Assembly: GCF_013408535.1 (NCBI RefSeq)
Contig: NZ_JACBZA010000001.1
Span: 1,178,001 to 1,242,000, forward strand
Length of the DNA: 64,000 nucleotides
From: Actinopolymorpha cephalotaxi
GTDB taxonomy: Bacteria > Actinomycetota > Actinomycetes > Propionibacteriales > Actinopolymorphaceae
Direction of reading: 5' to 3'
Positions 51,459 through 59,849 of this stretch are shown in pieces; the stretch's first letter is position 1, and the number at the start of each line of letters is the position of its first letter. The notes beneath the pieces are model-generated. The model was not told the DNA's origin, did not search any database, and was given only the letters and a program-made list of their open reading frames with translations. A program made the position numbers and the translations under genes.

Positions 51459-51475
51459 AGCCGTCGTTGACGGCT
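51459..51475 (+). terminator. Short hairpin after the APH-like gene
   Basis: AGCCGTC (51459-51465) and GACGGCT (51469-51475) pair perfectly over a GTT loop, 13 bases after the stop, without a T-run. The rest of the 139-base gap to the convergent MarR gene is unremarkable. Confidence 0.4.
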
Positions 51476-51584
51476 GGGCTGGTGCGCGCCTTCGCCCGCA
51501 CCAGCCGGTGACCTGGCCCAGATCGTGTCCAGCACGCGCGCGTCAGGAGCTCTGGCAGCCGCCACCGAGGGACGTGCGGCAATC

Positions 51585-52160
51585 TCAAGTCCCCGTGCTG
51601 TTCGTAACGACGTTGTTGACCGGGCAGTCGCCCTCGTCACGGCCACACGCGGCGAAGTCGCAGAGGCGGCACAGCCAAGGCTGTGAACGCTCGTTGGTGC
51701 GGGCGGAACGTTCCTCGACTCTGGTGAGGGTGACTGTGGTCAGCATCGCATCCAGCGCTGCCGCAAGAGTCTCGACATCATCGGCGGACAACCCGGACAG
51801 CGCGCGGGCCAGTGACTCCTGGCGCGCCTGAAGTATCCGCGCTGCCGTGCGGTGGCCGGTGCGCGTCAAGACGACAGACACGGCCCGTCCGTCCTGCGCT
51901 CGGCCCCGCTCGACGAGGCCCTCGACGGCAAGGCGATCGACGAGACGAACGGTGCCCGAGTGAGTCAAGCCCAGAACGGAACTCAGCTGGGTGACCGACC
52001 CGCCGTCGAGGAACTCGTGCAACGCGGCAAGTGCGGCAGGGGCCGACGGGCCGAGCCGTGTGACCGCCTCGACGGCGCTGTTCATCCGGTCAGCGACCAC
52101 GAGGCTCAACGCGCCCAGGACGTTGGCTGCATGCTGACGGCTTGACTGGGTTGGCGTCAT
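51585..52160 (-). CDS. MarR-family regulator with a Cys-rich C-terminal tail
   Basis: 191 aa, ATG 52160. Winged helix at about 30-120: ALAALHEFLDGGSVTQLSSVLGLTHSGTVRLVDRLAVEGLVERGRAQDGRAVSVVLT (read VTQLSSVLGLTHSGTVRLV and GRAVSVVLTRTG). After the dimerisation helix comes WLCRLCDFAACGRDEGDCPV, five cysteines of which four are well spaced for metal or Fe-S binding. Divergent from a VOC gene only 17 bases away, with an AT-rich dyad between the starts, so it probably controls both genes. Confidence 0.88.
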   Translation of the reverse strand: MTPTQSSRQHAANVLGALSLVVADRMNSAVEAVTRLGPSAPAALAALHEFLDGGSVTQLSSVLGLTHSGTVRLVDRLAVEGLVERGRAQDGRAVSVVLTRTGHRTAARILQARQESLARALSGLSADDVETLAAALDAMLTTVTLTRVEERSARTNERSQPWLCRLCDFAACGRDEGDCPVNNVVTNSTGT

Positions 52161-52181
52161 GTCTCTAATTTATATGCATGA
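52157..52181. promoter_or_regulatory. Shared AT-rich operator/promoter between marR and the VOC gene
   Basis: The 17 bases between the two start codons are almost all A/T, and TCATG (52157-52161) mirrors CATGA (52177-52181) with a central AATTT. A TATA-like segment gives -10 elements for either strand. A dimer bound here would cover both start codons. Confidence 0.6.
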
Positions 52182-52585
52182 CTCACACACAGTCCATGGA
52201 AAAGCAAGACGAGTCGATGGCAGCTCTGTCGATGTTCAACATCGACAGCGCAGAGCCGGCGAGGATGGCTCGGTTCTACGCAGCCGCGCTCGGCTGGGTA
52301 GTCACCTACAGCGACGACAGCTACGGGATGGTCGAAGGCAACGGCATCAAGATCGGCTTCGGCAAGGTCGAGGGATTCCGGGCCGCACAGTGGCCAGACG
52401 AGGCTGGCGCCAAGCGATTCCACCTCGATCTGCAGGTCGACGACCTGGACGAGGCGACCAACAGCCTGTGCGCGATCGGCGCCAGCCAACCCGAGTTCCA
52501 ACCGGGCGCCGGCCGTTGGCGGGTGCTGCTCGATCCAGACGGCCAACCGTTCTGCCTCAGTCCCCGTTCCGCGGTGACACAGTAG
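52178..52585 (+). CDS. VOC-family (glyoxalase-like) protein
   Basis: 135 aa from ATG 52178; ATG 52217 before AALSMFNIDSAEP is possible. Two beta-alpha-beta-beta-beta repeats typical of VOC: FNIDSAEPARMARFYAAALGWVV and KRFHLDLQVDDLDEATNSL, then FQPGAGRWRVLLDPDGQPFCLS. Glyoxalase/bleomycin-resistance relatives bind metal or small substrates, but catalytic specificity is not readable here. Divergent from a MarR regulator, probably its repressor. The downstream YdeI-like gene begins 9 bases later, forming a short operon. Confidence 0.85.
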   Translation: MTHTQSMEKQDESMAALSMFNIDSAEPARMARFYAAALGWVVTYSDDSYGMVEGNGIKIGFGKVEGFRAAQWPDEAGAKRFHLDLQVDDLDEATNSLCAIGASQPEFQPGAGRWRVLLDPDGQPFCLSPRSAVTQ

Positions 52586-52594
52586 CGCCGCGCC

Positions 52595-53167
52595 TTGACC
52601 GATCTGGCAGATCTGCTTGTCCAGGACGCCGAGGCATGGCGCGCCTGGCTCGAAAACCACCATGCCGACCACCCCGGGGTCTGGCTGGTGCTGCACAAGA
52701 AGGGCGGAGAGACGACAGCCCTGACCTACGCGCAAGCGCTTGACGAGGCGCTGTGCTTCGGCTGGATCGACGGGCAGATCGCACGACATGACGACGGCAG
52801 CTATCGACAGCGCTTCACCCCGCGCCGGCCGAACAGCCGCTGGTCCGTCAGGAACGTCGAGCACGTCGCCCGGCTCACCCAAGCAGGGAGGATGCGACCA
52901 GCCGGCCTCGGCGAGGTCGAACGCGCCAAGGCTGATGGACGCTGGAACGCCGCCTACGAAGGGCAACGGACAGCCTCGATCCCCGAGGATCTGCAACGCG
53001 AGCTTGACAACGCCCCGGCGGCAGCCGCGGCATTCGCCGAACTGGACGCCCGCAACCGTTACTCGATCATCTGGCGCATCAACGACGCCAAGCGTCCGGA
53101 GACACGCCAACGCCGGATCGCCGGCTATCTGGCCATGCTCCGTCGCGGAGAGCGTTTGCACCGCTGA
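52595..53167 (+). CDS. YdeI/OmpD-associated family protein
   Basis: 190 aa with a TTG start at 52595; no ATG or GTG gives the full conserved N-terminus. Family features: DAEAWRAWLENHHADHPGVWLVLHKK, LTYAQALDEALCFGWIDGQ, RHDDGSYRQRFTPRRPNSRWSVRN and the C-terminal RPETRQRRIAGYLAMLRRGER. The function of this family is uncertain; it is linked in some bacteria to peptide or bacteriocin tolerance. Its place in the VOC/MarR unit suggests control by the Cys-tailed MarR. The rare TTG start lowers expected translation. Confidence 0.85.
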   Translation: MTDLADLLVQDAEAWRAWLENHHADHPGVWLVLHKKGGETTALTYAQALDEALCFGWIDGQIARHDDGSYRQRFTPRRPNSRWSVRNVEHVARLTQAGRMRPAGLGEVERAKADGRWNAAYEGQRTASIPEDLQRELDNAPAAAAAFAELDARNRYSIIWRINDAKRPETRQRRIAGYLAMLRRGERLHR

Positions 53168-53194
53168 CTGGCGGGTTGAGGCGTGCTCGGCCGG

Positions 53195-53325
53195 CGGTAT
53201 ACCCCGACCACGAGGTCACCGTCAGGGTCCAGGGTGAAGCCGACGGGGCAGTACAGCCCGGAGGTCACCTTCTGGACCGAGCCGCGGGGCAGCTGACGCG
53301 TCCGTTCTCGACCTGTCTCGAAGGT
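53195..53325 (-). pseudogene. Coding-like remnant in frame behind the phosphatase stop
   Basis: Directly after the TAG of the phosphatase gene, the same minus-strand frame continues with about 30 codons of strong G/C third-position bias, including VTSGLYCPVGFTLDPDGD, which looks like an NHL/beta-propeller repeat. No start codon or complete ORF supports an intact gene. It is probably a decayed fragment of another propeller protein or of a longer ancestor; real readthrough is not supported by any evidence here. Confidence 0.35.
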
Positions 53326-55584
53326 CTACGGGAGCTCGATGCCGCGCAGGGTACCGTCCTGGTCGCCGGTGACGAGCAGGCCGTCCACGAGCACGGGCGT
53401 GCTGAACGTGTTGGCCGGCCCGAGCTGGCGGCGGTGCCGCACGGTCCCGTCGGTGAGGTCGACGCAGGCCAGCAACCCGGTCACCGCGACGTTCCACATC
53501 AGGTCGCCGACCACGACCGGTCCGGAGTTGAGCGCGCGAGCACCGATCTCGGCCTTCCAGGTGGCGACTCCGGTCGCCGGGTCGACCAGCTGCACCCGGC
53601 CCCACTCGTCGATCAGCACCACACCGCGGTCGGTGACCGGCGAAGGGGAGTAGACGTAACTGCCCGCCACGCTCCACCGGCGTTCGCCCGACGCGCGGTC
53701 GAGTGCGGCGGCCGAGGACACGGTGGACACCAGAACCCCGCCGCCGGGAAGCAGTTCGACCGTGTCGTCCCACGGCCCGTAGAGCAGCCGGCCGTAGGAG
53801 TCCTGCCGGGTGGTGGCGTCGTAGGACCACGCCTGCGCACCGGTCGCGGCGTCGAAGGCGTACGCCCGTCCGTCACCGCCGCCGACGTAGACCCGGTCGC
53901 CGTCGCAGGCCGCGCGGCCGGCGAAGAAGCCGTGCAGGTCGGCCTTCCAGCGTTGCTCACCCGTCTCGGCGTGCACGGCGTACAAGGTCGTTCCGGCGGT
54001 GAAGACCGCGGTTGCGTCGCCGCCCACCGACGTCACCAGGGGTGAGCTGAGCACCGGGTCGGGTACGCCGAACACCCAGCGCTCGTGGCCGTCCGCCGCG
54101 TCGAGGGCGTACAGGTGATGGTCGGCGGAGGGGACCAGGACGGTCGTGCCGTCCGCGGTGAACGCCGGGCCGCGATGGACCGGGCCGAGAGTTGTCCGCC
54201 AGGCCACCTCACGCCCGGCTCGCGTGGGACGGAACGCCTCGACCGCGCCGCTGGTGGTCGCGGCCACCACCAGCCCGTCGTGCTCGGCCAGGGCGCCCTG
54301 GATGCTGCCGGGCAGCCGCGCCTGCCACCGGTCGCGGGGTGCGCCACCGGAGGCCGGGACGGTGAACGGCCGGGTCGCGTCCCAGCGGGCGCCGCCGGCG
54401 CCGAGCACCCGCACCTGCAGCCGATGCGCGCCGGCCGCCAGCGCGGCCACCTCGACCGAACCGGACCAGCCGCGGCTGGTCCGGGTCAGGTCGGCCCAGG
54501 TGCCGGCCGAGCCACCGCCGAAGATCTGCTGCGGATAGACCTGCGCCTGCGTGCCGGTGGAGCCGGTCGAGGGGACCTGGACGTCGACCCGCACCCGGCC
54601 GCCCGACGGCGCCCCGACGTCGATGCGTACCGGCCGGAGCTGTCGGGTGGTGCGGTCCTCCTCCAGCGGGATCGTGGTGAGGTCGCGCCGGGTCTCGGTG
54701 CCGTCGGCGGCGACCGCGACGGCGGAGACCCGCAGCACGCTGTGCCCGGCGTCGGACACCCGGTCGACCCAGTAGTAGAAGGCGCCGTTCTTCACCGCGT
54801 TCGCAGAGACCTGGGTCAGGCCGTTGGTGCGTACGACCTGCTCGCGGTGGATGTGCCCGGCGAAGATCGCCCGCACCGGCAGGTCGGCCACCGTCTCGAA
54901 GAAGGCGTCCTGGTCGTTGACGTAGTAGTGCTCGGCGCCCATCGGGAAGTGCAGGAAGAGCACGCTCGGCCCGGCCGCGGCGAGGTCGTCGGCCAGCCAG
55001 CGTAGGCCGTCCCGGCCGAAGTGGCCCGGCTCCTGCAGCAGCTGCGTCGGGTCCAGGCCGACGACGTGCAGTCCGCCCACGTCGAAGGAGTACGGCGCCG
55101 GGCCGAACAACCGGTGGTAGAGCTCCTTGGCGTGCAGGTCCCAGCGCACCTCGTGGTTGCCGGGCACGTGGTGGAGCCGGTCGCGCAGGCCCGCCGGGAT
55201 CGTGGACAGGTAGGCCTCGAACTCGTCGTCGGCGCCGTAGTCGGTGATGTCGCCGCAGTTGAGGACGAACGTCGGGTCGGCGGCCTGCACGGAGGCGAAG
55301 GTGCGCCGCAGGGTGTCCAGCCCCGCCGTCGCGCCGACGTTGGCGTGGGTGTCGGTGAGAACCGCGAACGACAGCGGCGCGCCCGACCCGGCGGCCGCAC
55401 CGGCGACACCGGCTGCCGAAGCCGCCGGACCGGTCACCCCCGCGCGGGGCGCCGCCCAGGCGGTGCCGGCCGCGCCCATCCCGCCCCACGCGGCGGCCGC
55501 GCCGCCGAAGGCACCTGCCAGGGTGAGGAACCGCCGCCGGCCGAGCGGGGAGGAGGGCACAACCGGGTCAGGGCGAGGCGACAT
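53326..55584 (-). CDS. Secreted metallophosphatase fused to a PQQ-like beta-propeller
   Basis: 752 aa from ATG 55584 with GGAAGGA before it. A Tat-type signal (GRRRFLTLAGAFGGAAAAWGG) leads. The calcineurin-like domain (about 70-290) has its metal set: LTDTHANVG, CGDITDYG, VPGNHEVRW, FLHFPMG and AGHIHREQ. A beta-sandwich (about 330-430) follows. The C-terminal half is a PQQ_2-type propeller with repeats such as DHHLYALDAADGHERWVF, DGRAYAFDAATGAQAWSY and RASGERRWSV. The phosphatase may act on extracellular phosphoesters, while the propeller offers binding. Downstream lies a coding remnant. Single cistron. Confidence 0.88.
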   Translation of the reverse strand: MSPRPDPVVPSSPLGRRRFLTLAGAFGGAAAAWGGMGAAGTAWAAPRAGVTGPAASAAGVAGAAAGSGAPLSFAVLTDTHANVGATAGLDTLRRTFASVQAADPTFVLNCGDITDYGADDEFEAYLSTIPAGLRDRLHHVPGNHEVRWDLHAKELYHRLFGPAPYSFDVGGLHVVGLDPTQLLQEPGHFGRDGLRWLADDLAAAGPSVLFLHFPMGAEHYYVNDQDAFFETVADLPVRAIFAGHIHREQVVRTNGLTQVSANAVKNGAFYYWVDRVSDAGHSVLRVSAVAVAADGTETRRDLTTIPLEEDRTTRQLRPVRIDVGAPSGGRVRVDVQVPSTGSTGTQAQVYPQQIFGGGSAGTWADLTRTSRGWSGSVEVAALAAGAHRLQVRVLGAGGARWDATRPFTVPASGGAPRDRWQARLPGSIQGALAEHDGLVVAATTSGAVEAFRPTRAGREVAWRTTLGPVHRGPAFTADGTTVLVPSADHHLYALDAADGHERWVFGVPDPVLSSPLVTSVGGDATAVFTAGTTLYAVHAETGEQRWKADLHGFFAGRAACDGDRVYVGGGDGRAYAFDAATGAQAWSYDATTRQDSYGRLLYGPWDDTVELLPGGGVLVSTVSSAAALDRASGERRWSVAGSYVYSPSPVTDRGVVLIDEWGRVQLVDPATGVATWKAEIGARALNSGPVVVGDLMWNVAVTGLLACVDLTDGTVRHRRQLGPANTFSTPVLVDGLLVTGDQDGTLRGIELP

Positions 55585-55755
55585 CGGGGCGTCCTTCCGG
55601 CCGAGAATGATCTTCGCCGGAACGCTAGCGGCAACCGCCGACATCGCGCGCGGGTAAGCCGGTGAACGGTCGTGAACAGACCTCAACCGGCCGGTGACCG
55701 GACGAAGATGCGCCCGGTGCCCCCCCACGTACGTGACGTGGCCGAACGCCGAACC

Positions 55756-56757
55756 TCAGGCCACGTCGCGTTCGGGTGCGAGCTCGGCCGCCTGCCGCAG
55801 CGCCTCCAGCATGCTGCGTTCGTCCGCGTCACCGGTGCCGGCGATGTCGAACGCCGTACCGTGGTCGACCGAGGTCCGCACCACGGGCAGTCCGACGGTG
55901 ATGTTGACGCCTGAATCCAGGCCGAGCACCTTGACCGGGCAGTGTCCCTGGTCGTGGTACATCGCGACCACCAGGTCGAAGTCGCCGCGTACGGCCCGGA
56001 AGAACACCGTGTCGGCGGGCAGCGGACCGCGCGCGTCGATCCCGTCGGCCCGCGCGGCGGCGATGCCGGGGGCGACCTTCGTCTCCTCCTCGCCGTTGCC
56101 GAACAGGCCGTTCTCGCCCGCGTGCGGGTTGATGCCGCAGACGGCGATCCGCGGCGCGTCGATTCCCGACCGCACGAGCGTCTCGTGACCGCGCCGGATC
56201 GTGCGCTCGACCAGGCCGGGCTCGATCCGCGCCACCGCGTCCACCAGCCCGATGTGGGTGGTGCAGTGGACGACGCGCAGCTGCGGCGCGCTCAGCATCA
56301 TCGACACCTCGGGAGTGCCGGTCAGCGCGGCCAGGATCTCGGTGTGCCCGGGGTAGCGGTGCCCCGCGGCGTGCAGCGCCTCCTTGTTCAGCGGCGCGGT
56401 GCAGATGGCGTCCACGTCGCCGGCGGTGGCCAGCTCGACCGCGCGCTCGATGTAGCGGAACGCGGCGTTGCCGGCGACCTCGGACAGCTTGCCGAACTCC
56501 AGGTCGGCCGGGATCAGCCCGAGGTCGATGCAGTCGACAGTGCCCGCGGTGTACGCCGCGCCGGCTGGAGAGTCGACCTCGCGGACGTCCAGGCCGGTGC
56601 CGGTGAGCTCCACCGCGCGCCGCAGCCGGCCGGCGTCCCCGACGACGACCGGCCGGAGCAGGTCGTACGTCTCCCGGTGGGCGAGGGCCTTGACCACCAC
56701 CTCCGGACCGACACCCGCGGCGTCTCCCATGGTGATCGCGATGACAGGACGGTTCAT
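55756..56757 (-). CDS. PdxA-family dehydrogenase (PdxA2-like)
   Basis: 333 aa, ATG 56757. Hallmarks: MNRPVIAITMGDAAGVGPEVV, CTAPLNKEALHAAGHRYPGHTE, VHCTTHIGLVDAV, VCGINPHAGENGLFG and MYHDQGHCPVKVLGLDSGVNIT, including the His residues that bind the divalent metal. Overlap with the DUF1537 kinase gene by 4 bases indicates the catabolic PdxA2 role, oxidising 4-phospho-D-threonate or -erythronate to dihydroxyacetone phosphate plus CO2, rather than vitamin B6 synthesis (no B6 genes near). NAD dependence is expected. Confidence 0.9.
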   Translation of the reverse strand: MNRPVIAITMGDAAGVGPEVVVKALAHRETYDLLRPVVVGDAGRLRRAVELTGTGLDVREVDSPAGAAYTAGTVDCIDLGLIPADLEFGKLSEVAGNAAFRYIERAVELATAGDVDAICTAPLNKEALHAAGHRYPGHTEILAALTGTPEVSMMLSAPQLRVVHCTTHIGLVDAVARIEPGLVERTIRRGHETLVRSGIDAPRIAVCGINPHAGENGLFGNGEEETKVAPGIAAARADGIDARGPLPADTVFFRAVRGDFDLVVAMYHDQGHCPVKVLGLDSGVNITVGLPVVRTSVDHGTAFDIAGTGDADERSMLEALRQAAELAPERDVA

Positions 56758-58139
56758 CGTTCTCCTTCGGCGGATGGCGAATGGGCGGACGAGTCGGTGC
56801 CCGAGGGGGCGGACGAGTTGGTGAAGGCGGCGAGCCGAGCCCGGGCACGGCGGAGCGTCGCGGCGTCCCCGAACGCGCCGGCCTTGGTGACGACCGGGAT
56901 TCGCCGGGGACCGGTCGTCACCGACAGGGGCACGCCGGGCTCGACCTCGGCGCACAGCCGCAGCCCGGGCACACCCCAGGCCCGCAGCAGGCCGGTGGCG
57001 GTGTCCCCGCCGGTCAGGACGAGCCCGGCCACCAGGTCGGCGCACGGCCTGGTGAGCTCGCCGAGCCGGGCCGTCAGCCGGTGGTCGTCCGGGCCGGCGG
57101 TGCCGAGGTCGTCGGAGAGGGTGAGTACGACGTCGGTACCCGCCCGCAGGTGTCGCCGGATCGCCGCGAGGGTCACGTCGACGTGCTGGTCGAGGCCGGC
57201 GACCGGCACCTCGACGTGACCCGCGCCGTCGGCCAGCAGGTGGCGGGCCTGTTCGCGGGCGGAGGCGTGCACGCTGCCCACGGCGACCAGGACCGGTCCG
57301 CCCGGGACGACGTCGTGTCCGTTCAGGTCCGCCTCGGGATCGACCGTCAACCTGGCCGTGCCATCCCCTGTCAACCCGGCCTTGCCCGCTGCTGTCAACC
57401 CGACCTTGTCGTACTGGCCGGCGTCGCCGGTGAGCCCCAGCGCCGCGGGGAGTACGTGGGCCAGACCGGCCGAGCCCACCCACACCACGGGGCCCGACAG
57501 CGCGGCGGCGGCCCCGGCGATCGCGGCCAGGTCGGCGTCGGTCTCGGCGTCGCACAGCAGGGCCCTGATGCCGGGCCGCAGCGAACGCAGGAGAACAGCC
57601 CGCGGGTCTGCACTTCGTACGCCCGTCAGGTCGACCAGTGCCGGGCGTAACCCGGCCCCGTCCAGCCGGGCCGCGAGGTCGCCGCGTTCGGCGGGTACGC
57701 CGTGCACCCGCTGGATGCCGCCGACCGTGGTGCGTCCCGCGGCCGGGAACGCCGGGGCGACCACCGCCACCGCACCGGGACGCCAGGCCCGCAACGCGGC
57801 GTCGAGTTCGGCCCCGAGATTACCCCGGGCCATCGAGTCGACCTTCTGGTAGAGGACGCCTGTGCCGGCAAGGCGAAGCGCCCGGAGCAGCCGCCCCGTC
57901 GTGGCCGCGGCCTGCTCGGCGGTAGCCCGGCGCGTGCCGGCGTCGACGGCGAGTACGTCGGTGTGGCCATGGGAGGAGCCGGTCACGCCGCCGGCGAGGA
58001 CTTCCTCGGCCCAGGTGACGGTGGTGCTCAACCGGGCCCGCAGGAAACCGGCGCCGCTGTCGGCCGCACCGGTGAGGTCGTCGGCGACGACGGCCACCCG
58101 CGGCGTGAAGGGGCGGTCGGCGCCGGGCTCAGGACTCAC
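56754..58139 (-). CDS. DUF1537 four-carbon acid sugar kinase
   Basis: 461 aa from GTG 58139; GTG 58172 is an alternative. N-terminal signature AVVADDLTGAADSGAGFLRA and C-terminal nucleotide site GLVLTGGDTATGLLRAWGV are those of the DtnK/OtnK family, with QKVDSMARGNLGAELDA between. Such kinases phosphorylate D-threonate, D-erythronate or 3-oxo-tetronates using ATP. Overlaps PdxA2, giving a two-step pathway. A threefold 24-base repeat (57346-57417) expands the linker between the halves. The upstream membrane protein gene overlaps its start by 11 bases, suggesting co-transcription. Confidence 0.9.
   Translation of the reverse strand: MSPEPGADRPFTPRVAVVADDLTGAADSGAGFLRARLSTTVTWAEEVLAGGVTGSSHGHTDVLAVDAGTRRATAEQAAATTGRLLRALRLAGTGVLYQKVDSMARGNLGAELDAALRAWRPGAVAVVAPAFPAAGRTTVGGIQRVHGVPAERGDLAARLDGAGLRPALVDLTGVRSADPRAVLLRSLRPGIRALLCDAETDADLAAIAGAAAALSGPVVWVGSAGLAHVLPAALGLTGDAGQYDKVGLTAAGKAGLTGDGTARLTVDPEADLNGHDVVPGGPVLVAVGSVHASAREQARHLLADGAGHVEVPVAGLDQHVDVTLAAIRRHLRAGTDVVLTLSDDLGTAGPDDHRLTARLGELTRPCADLVAGLVLTGGDTATGLLRAWGVPGLRLCAEVEPGVPLSVTTGPRRIPVVTKAGAFGDAATLRRARARLAAFTNSSAPSGTDSSAHSPSAEGER
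57346..57417 (-). repeat. Three 24-bp in-frame repeats in the DUF1537 gene
   Basis: GTCAAC starts at 57346, 57370 and 57394, exactly 24 bases apart, each followed by a similar CC[CT]G[GA]CC block. They encode eight-residue units of the type KVGLTAAG/KAGLTGDG in an interdomain linker. Confidence 0.85.
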
Positions 58140-58713
58140 GGTCGTTGTCCCCGGGCTCGTCGCGCCCCGCACGGAGCTCGCGGTCCAGGGCCGCCAGCCG
58201 CCTGGTCGGCAGGACGTACCACGCCGCCGCGAACAACAACAGCACGAACGCCGCCGGCGCCAGTGCGACGGGCAGGCCGAACACGAAGTCCATCACCAGC
58301 AGCACGGCTCCGTCGATGGCGAGCAGCAACACGAGCATGCCTGCCCGCGCGAACCGGTTGGACACCCGTACGATCTCCGGCTTCAGGCCCTTCGCGAACA
58401 GCGCGCGGTGGTAGGCGACCGGCCCCATCAGCAGCGCGGTCGCCAGGCAGCACAGGAGCAACGTGACGACGTAGGTGATCCGGCCGAAGGTCGACGTCTC
58501 GGCGAACCTCGGCTGCACCGCGAGGATCAGCAGGAAACCGAACAGGATCTGCACGCCGGTCTGCAGGACCCGCAGCTCGCCGAGGATCTCGGCGAAGTTC
58601 CGGTCGGCCCGCTGGACCCGGGTCTCACCCGGCCGCAGGGGACGTCGCGGCCCGGACGCTCCGGATCTGTCCTCGCCACCTGTGCTGCCCCTGCTGCCCA
58701 TGCCACGCATCAT
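58129..58713 (-). CDS. DUF6328-like four-helix membrane protein
   Basis: About 194 aa from ATG 58713; ATG 58701 or 58710 are alternatives, and no clear ribosome binding site favours one. Four hydrophobic segments: LQTGVQILFGFLLILAV, ITYVVTLLLCCLATALLMGPVAYH, AGMLVLLLAIDGAVLLVMDFVFG and VALAPAAFVLLLFAAAWYVLP. RNFAEILGELRVLQTGVQILFGFLL is typical of its family. The C-terminus is acidic. No function is known; its overlap with the sugar-acid kinase may be simple co-transcription rather than transport, since the family lacks substrate-binding features. Confidence 0.8.
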   Translation of the reverse strand: MMRGMGSRGSTGGEDRSGASGPRRPLRPGETRVQRADRNFAEILGELRVLQTGVQILFGFLLILAVQPRFAETSTFGRITYVVTLLLCCLATALLMGPVAYHRALFAKGLKPEIVRVSNRFARAGMLVLLLAIDGAVLLVMDFVFGLPVALAPAAFVLLLFAAAWYVLPTRRLAALDRELRAGRDEPGDNDRES

Positions 58714-58874
58714 GCCCGGGACCGCGATCGATGCGCAGCACCGGGCGACGCCACCGAACGGACCACTGCCGGACCACCGACCGGACCACTGCCGGACATA
58801 TGTCGGGCCCGACCTGGGAAAACACCACGTGAACCCGCTCCATCCGCACCGCCGGAGCAACGCCTGGAGACCCC

Positions 58875-59807
58875 ATGGAGACGATCGTCCTGCCCGGCCG
58901 GACCCGGCCGGTGGGCACGGGCTGGCTGCCCGACCGCCCCGACGTCCGCGACCTCACCAGCCGGTCCACGCCGGTCCTGGACAAGCTGAAGAACTCCTCC
59001 TCGGCCAGCCTGCGTGGACTGGCTGACCGGATGACGACCGCGGGGGGTGGCCGGGCGACCAACAAGCTCCCGCCCAAGGCCGACCTGCGCCAGTGGTGCT
59101 CCTCGGTCGAGGACCAGGGCGAGCTCGGTTCGTGCACGGCGAACGCCGCCTGCGGGATCATGGAGTACTACCAGCGCCGGGCCAGCGGGAAGTACATCGA
59201 CCTGTCCCGGCTGTTCCTCTACAAGGTCACCCGCGACTTCCTCGGGGTGAAGGGGGACACCGGCGCCTACCTGCGTTCGGTGATGGGCGCGCTCGCGGCG
59301 TTCGGCTCACCGCCGGAGAAGTACTGGCCCTACGACGTGGCGAAGTTCGACGACGACCCGCCCGCGTTCGCGTTCGCCTTCGCGCAGAACTACCAGGCCC
59401 TGCAGTACTTCCGGCTCGACCCGGCCGGCACGAACGGCGAGGACACCCTCGCGGAGGTGCGCAGCCACCTCGCCGCCGGCATCCCGGCGATGTTCGGCTT
59501 CACCGTCTACGAGTCGATCCAGAAGCCGGCCAGCCCCGGCGACATTCCGTTCCCGAGCGCCAAGGAGAACGTCCTGGGCGGGCACGCGATCGCCGCGGTC
59601 GGGTACGACGACAAGCGCAAGGTGACCAACCCGGGCGACAACACCACGCAGACGGGCGCGTTCCTCATCCGCAACTCGTGGGGGGACTCCTGGGGCGACG
59701 GCGGCTACGGCTGGCTGCCGTACGAGTACGTCCGGCGCGAGCTCGCCACCGACTGGTGGTCGATGACCCAGGCGGAGATGTTCGACACCACGGCGTTCGA
59801 CGAGTAG
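58875..59807 (+). CDS. Papain-like C1 family cysteine protease
   Basis: 310 aa, ATG 58875. The C1 catalytic set is complete: EDQGELGSCTANAACG (Gln and Cys), NVLGGHAIAAVGYDD (His), and FLIRNSWGDSWGDGGYG (Asn). The N-terminal GTGWLPDRPDVRDLT is the short entry motif of this bacterial papain branch. No signal peptide or pro-domain of usual length is seen, so it may be cytoplasmic or act in a phage/vesicle context, though no phage genes are near. Substrate unknown. Converges with an MFS gene. The 161-base gap before it holds its promoter. Confidence 0.92.
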   Translation: METIVLPGRTRPVGTGWLPDRPDVRDLTSRSTPVLDKLKNSSSASLRGLADRMTTAGGGRATNKLPPKADLRQWCSSVEDQGELGSCTANAACGIMEYYQRRASGKYIDLSRLFLYKVTRDFLGVKGDTGAYLRSVMGALAAFGSPPEKYWPYDVAKFDDDPPAFAFAFAQNYQALQYFRLDPAGTNGEDTLAEVRSHLAAGIPAMFGFTVYESIQKPASPGDIPFPSAKENVLGGHAIAAVGYDDKRKVTNPGDNTTQTGAFLIRNSWGDSWGDGGYGWLPYEYVRRELATDWWSMTQAEMFDTTAFDE

Positions 59808-59814
59808 GCACGCG

Positions 59815-59849
59815 CGCGGGGCGACCCGCGAGAGGACGGCGGGGCCGTC
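59815..59849. terminator. Two consecutive hairpins between the protease and MFS genes
   Basis: CGCGGG/CCCGCG with a GCGA (GNRA) loop at 59815-59830, then GACGGC/GCCGTC with a GGG loop at 59835-59849, the second covering the MFS stop codon. They lie between convergent genes and could stop transcription from both sides. Confidence 0.55.

Noticed and set aside
53326-53328. Stop-codon readthrough or recoding at the phosphatase TAG
   Set aside because: Homology-like signal continues in frame, but no recoding structure or conserved extension is visible; a decayed fragment is simpler.
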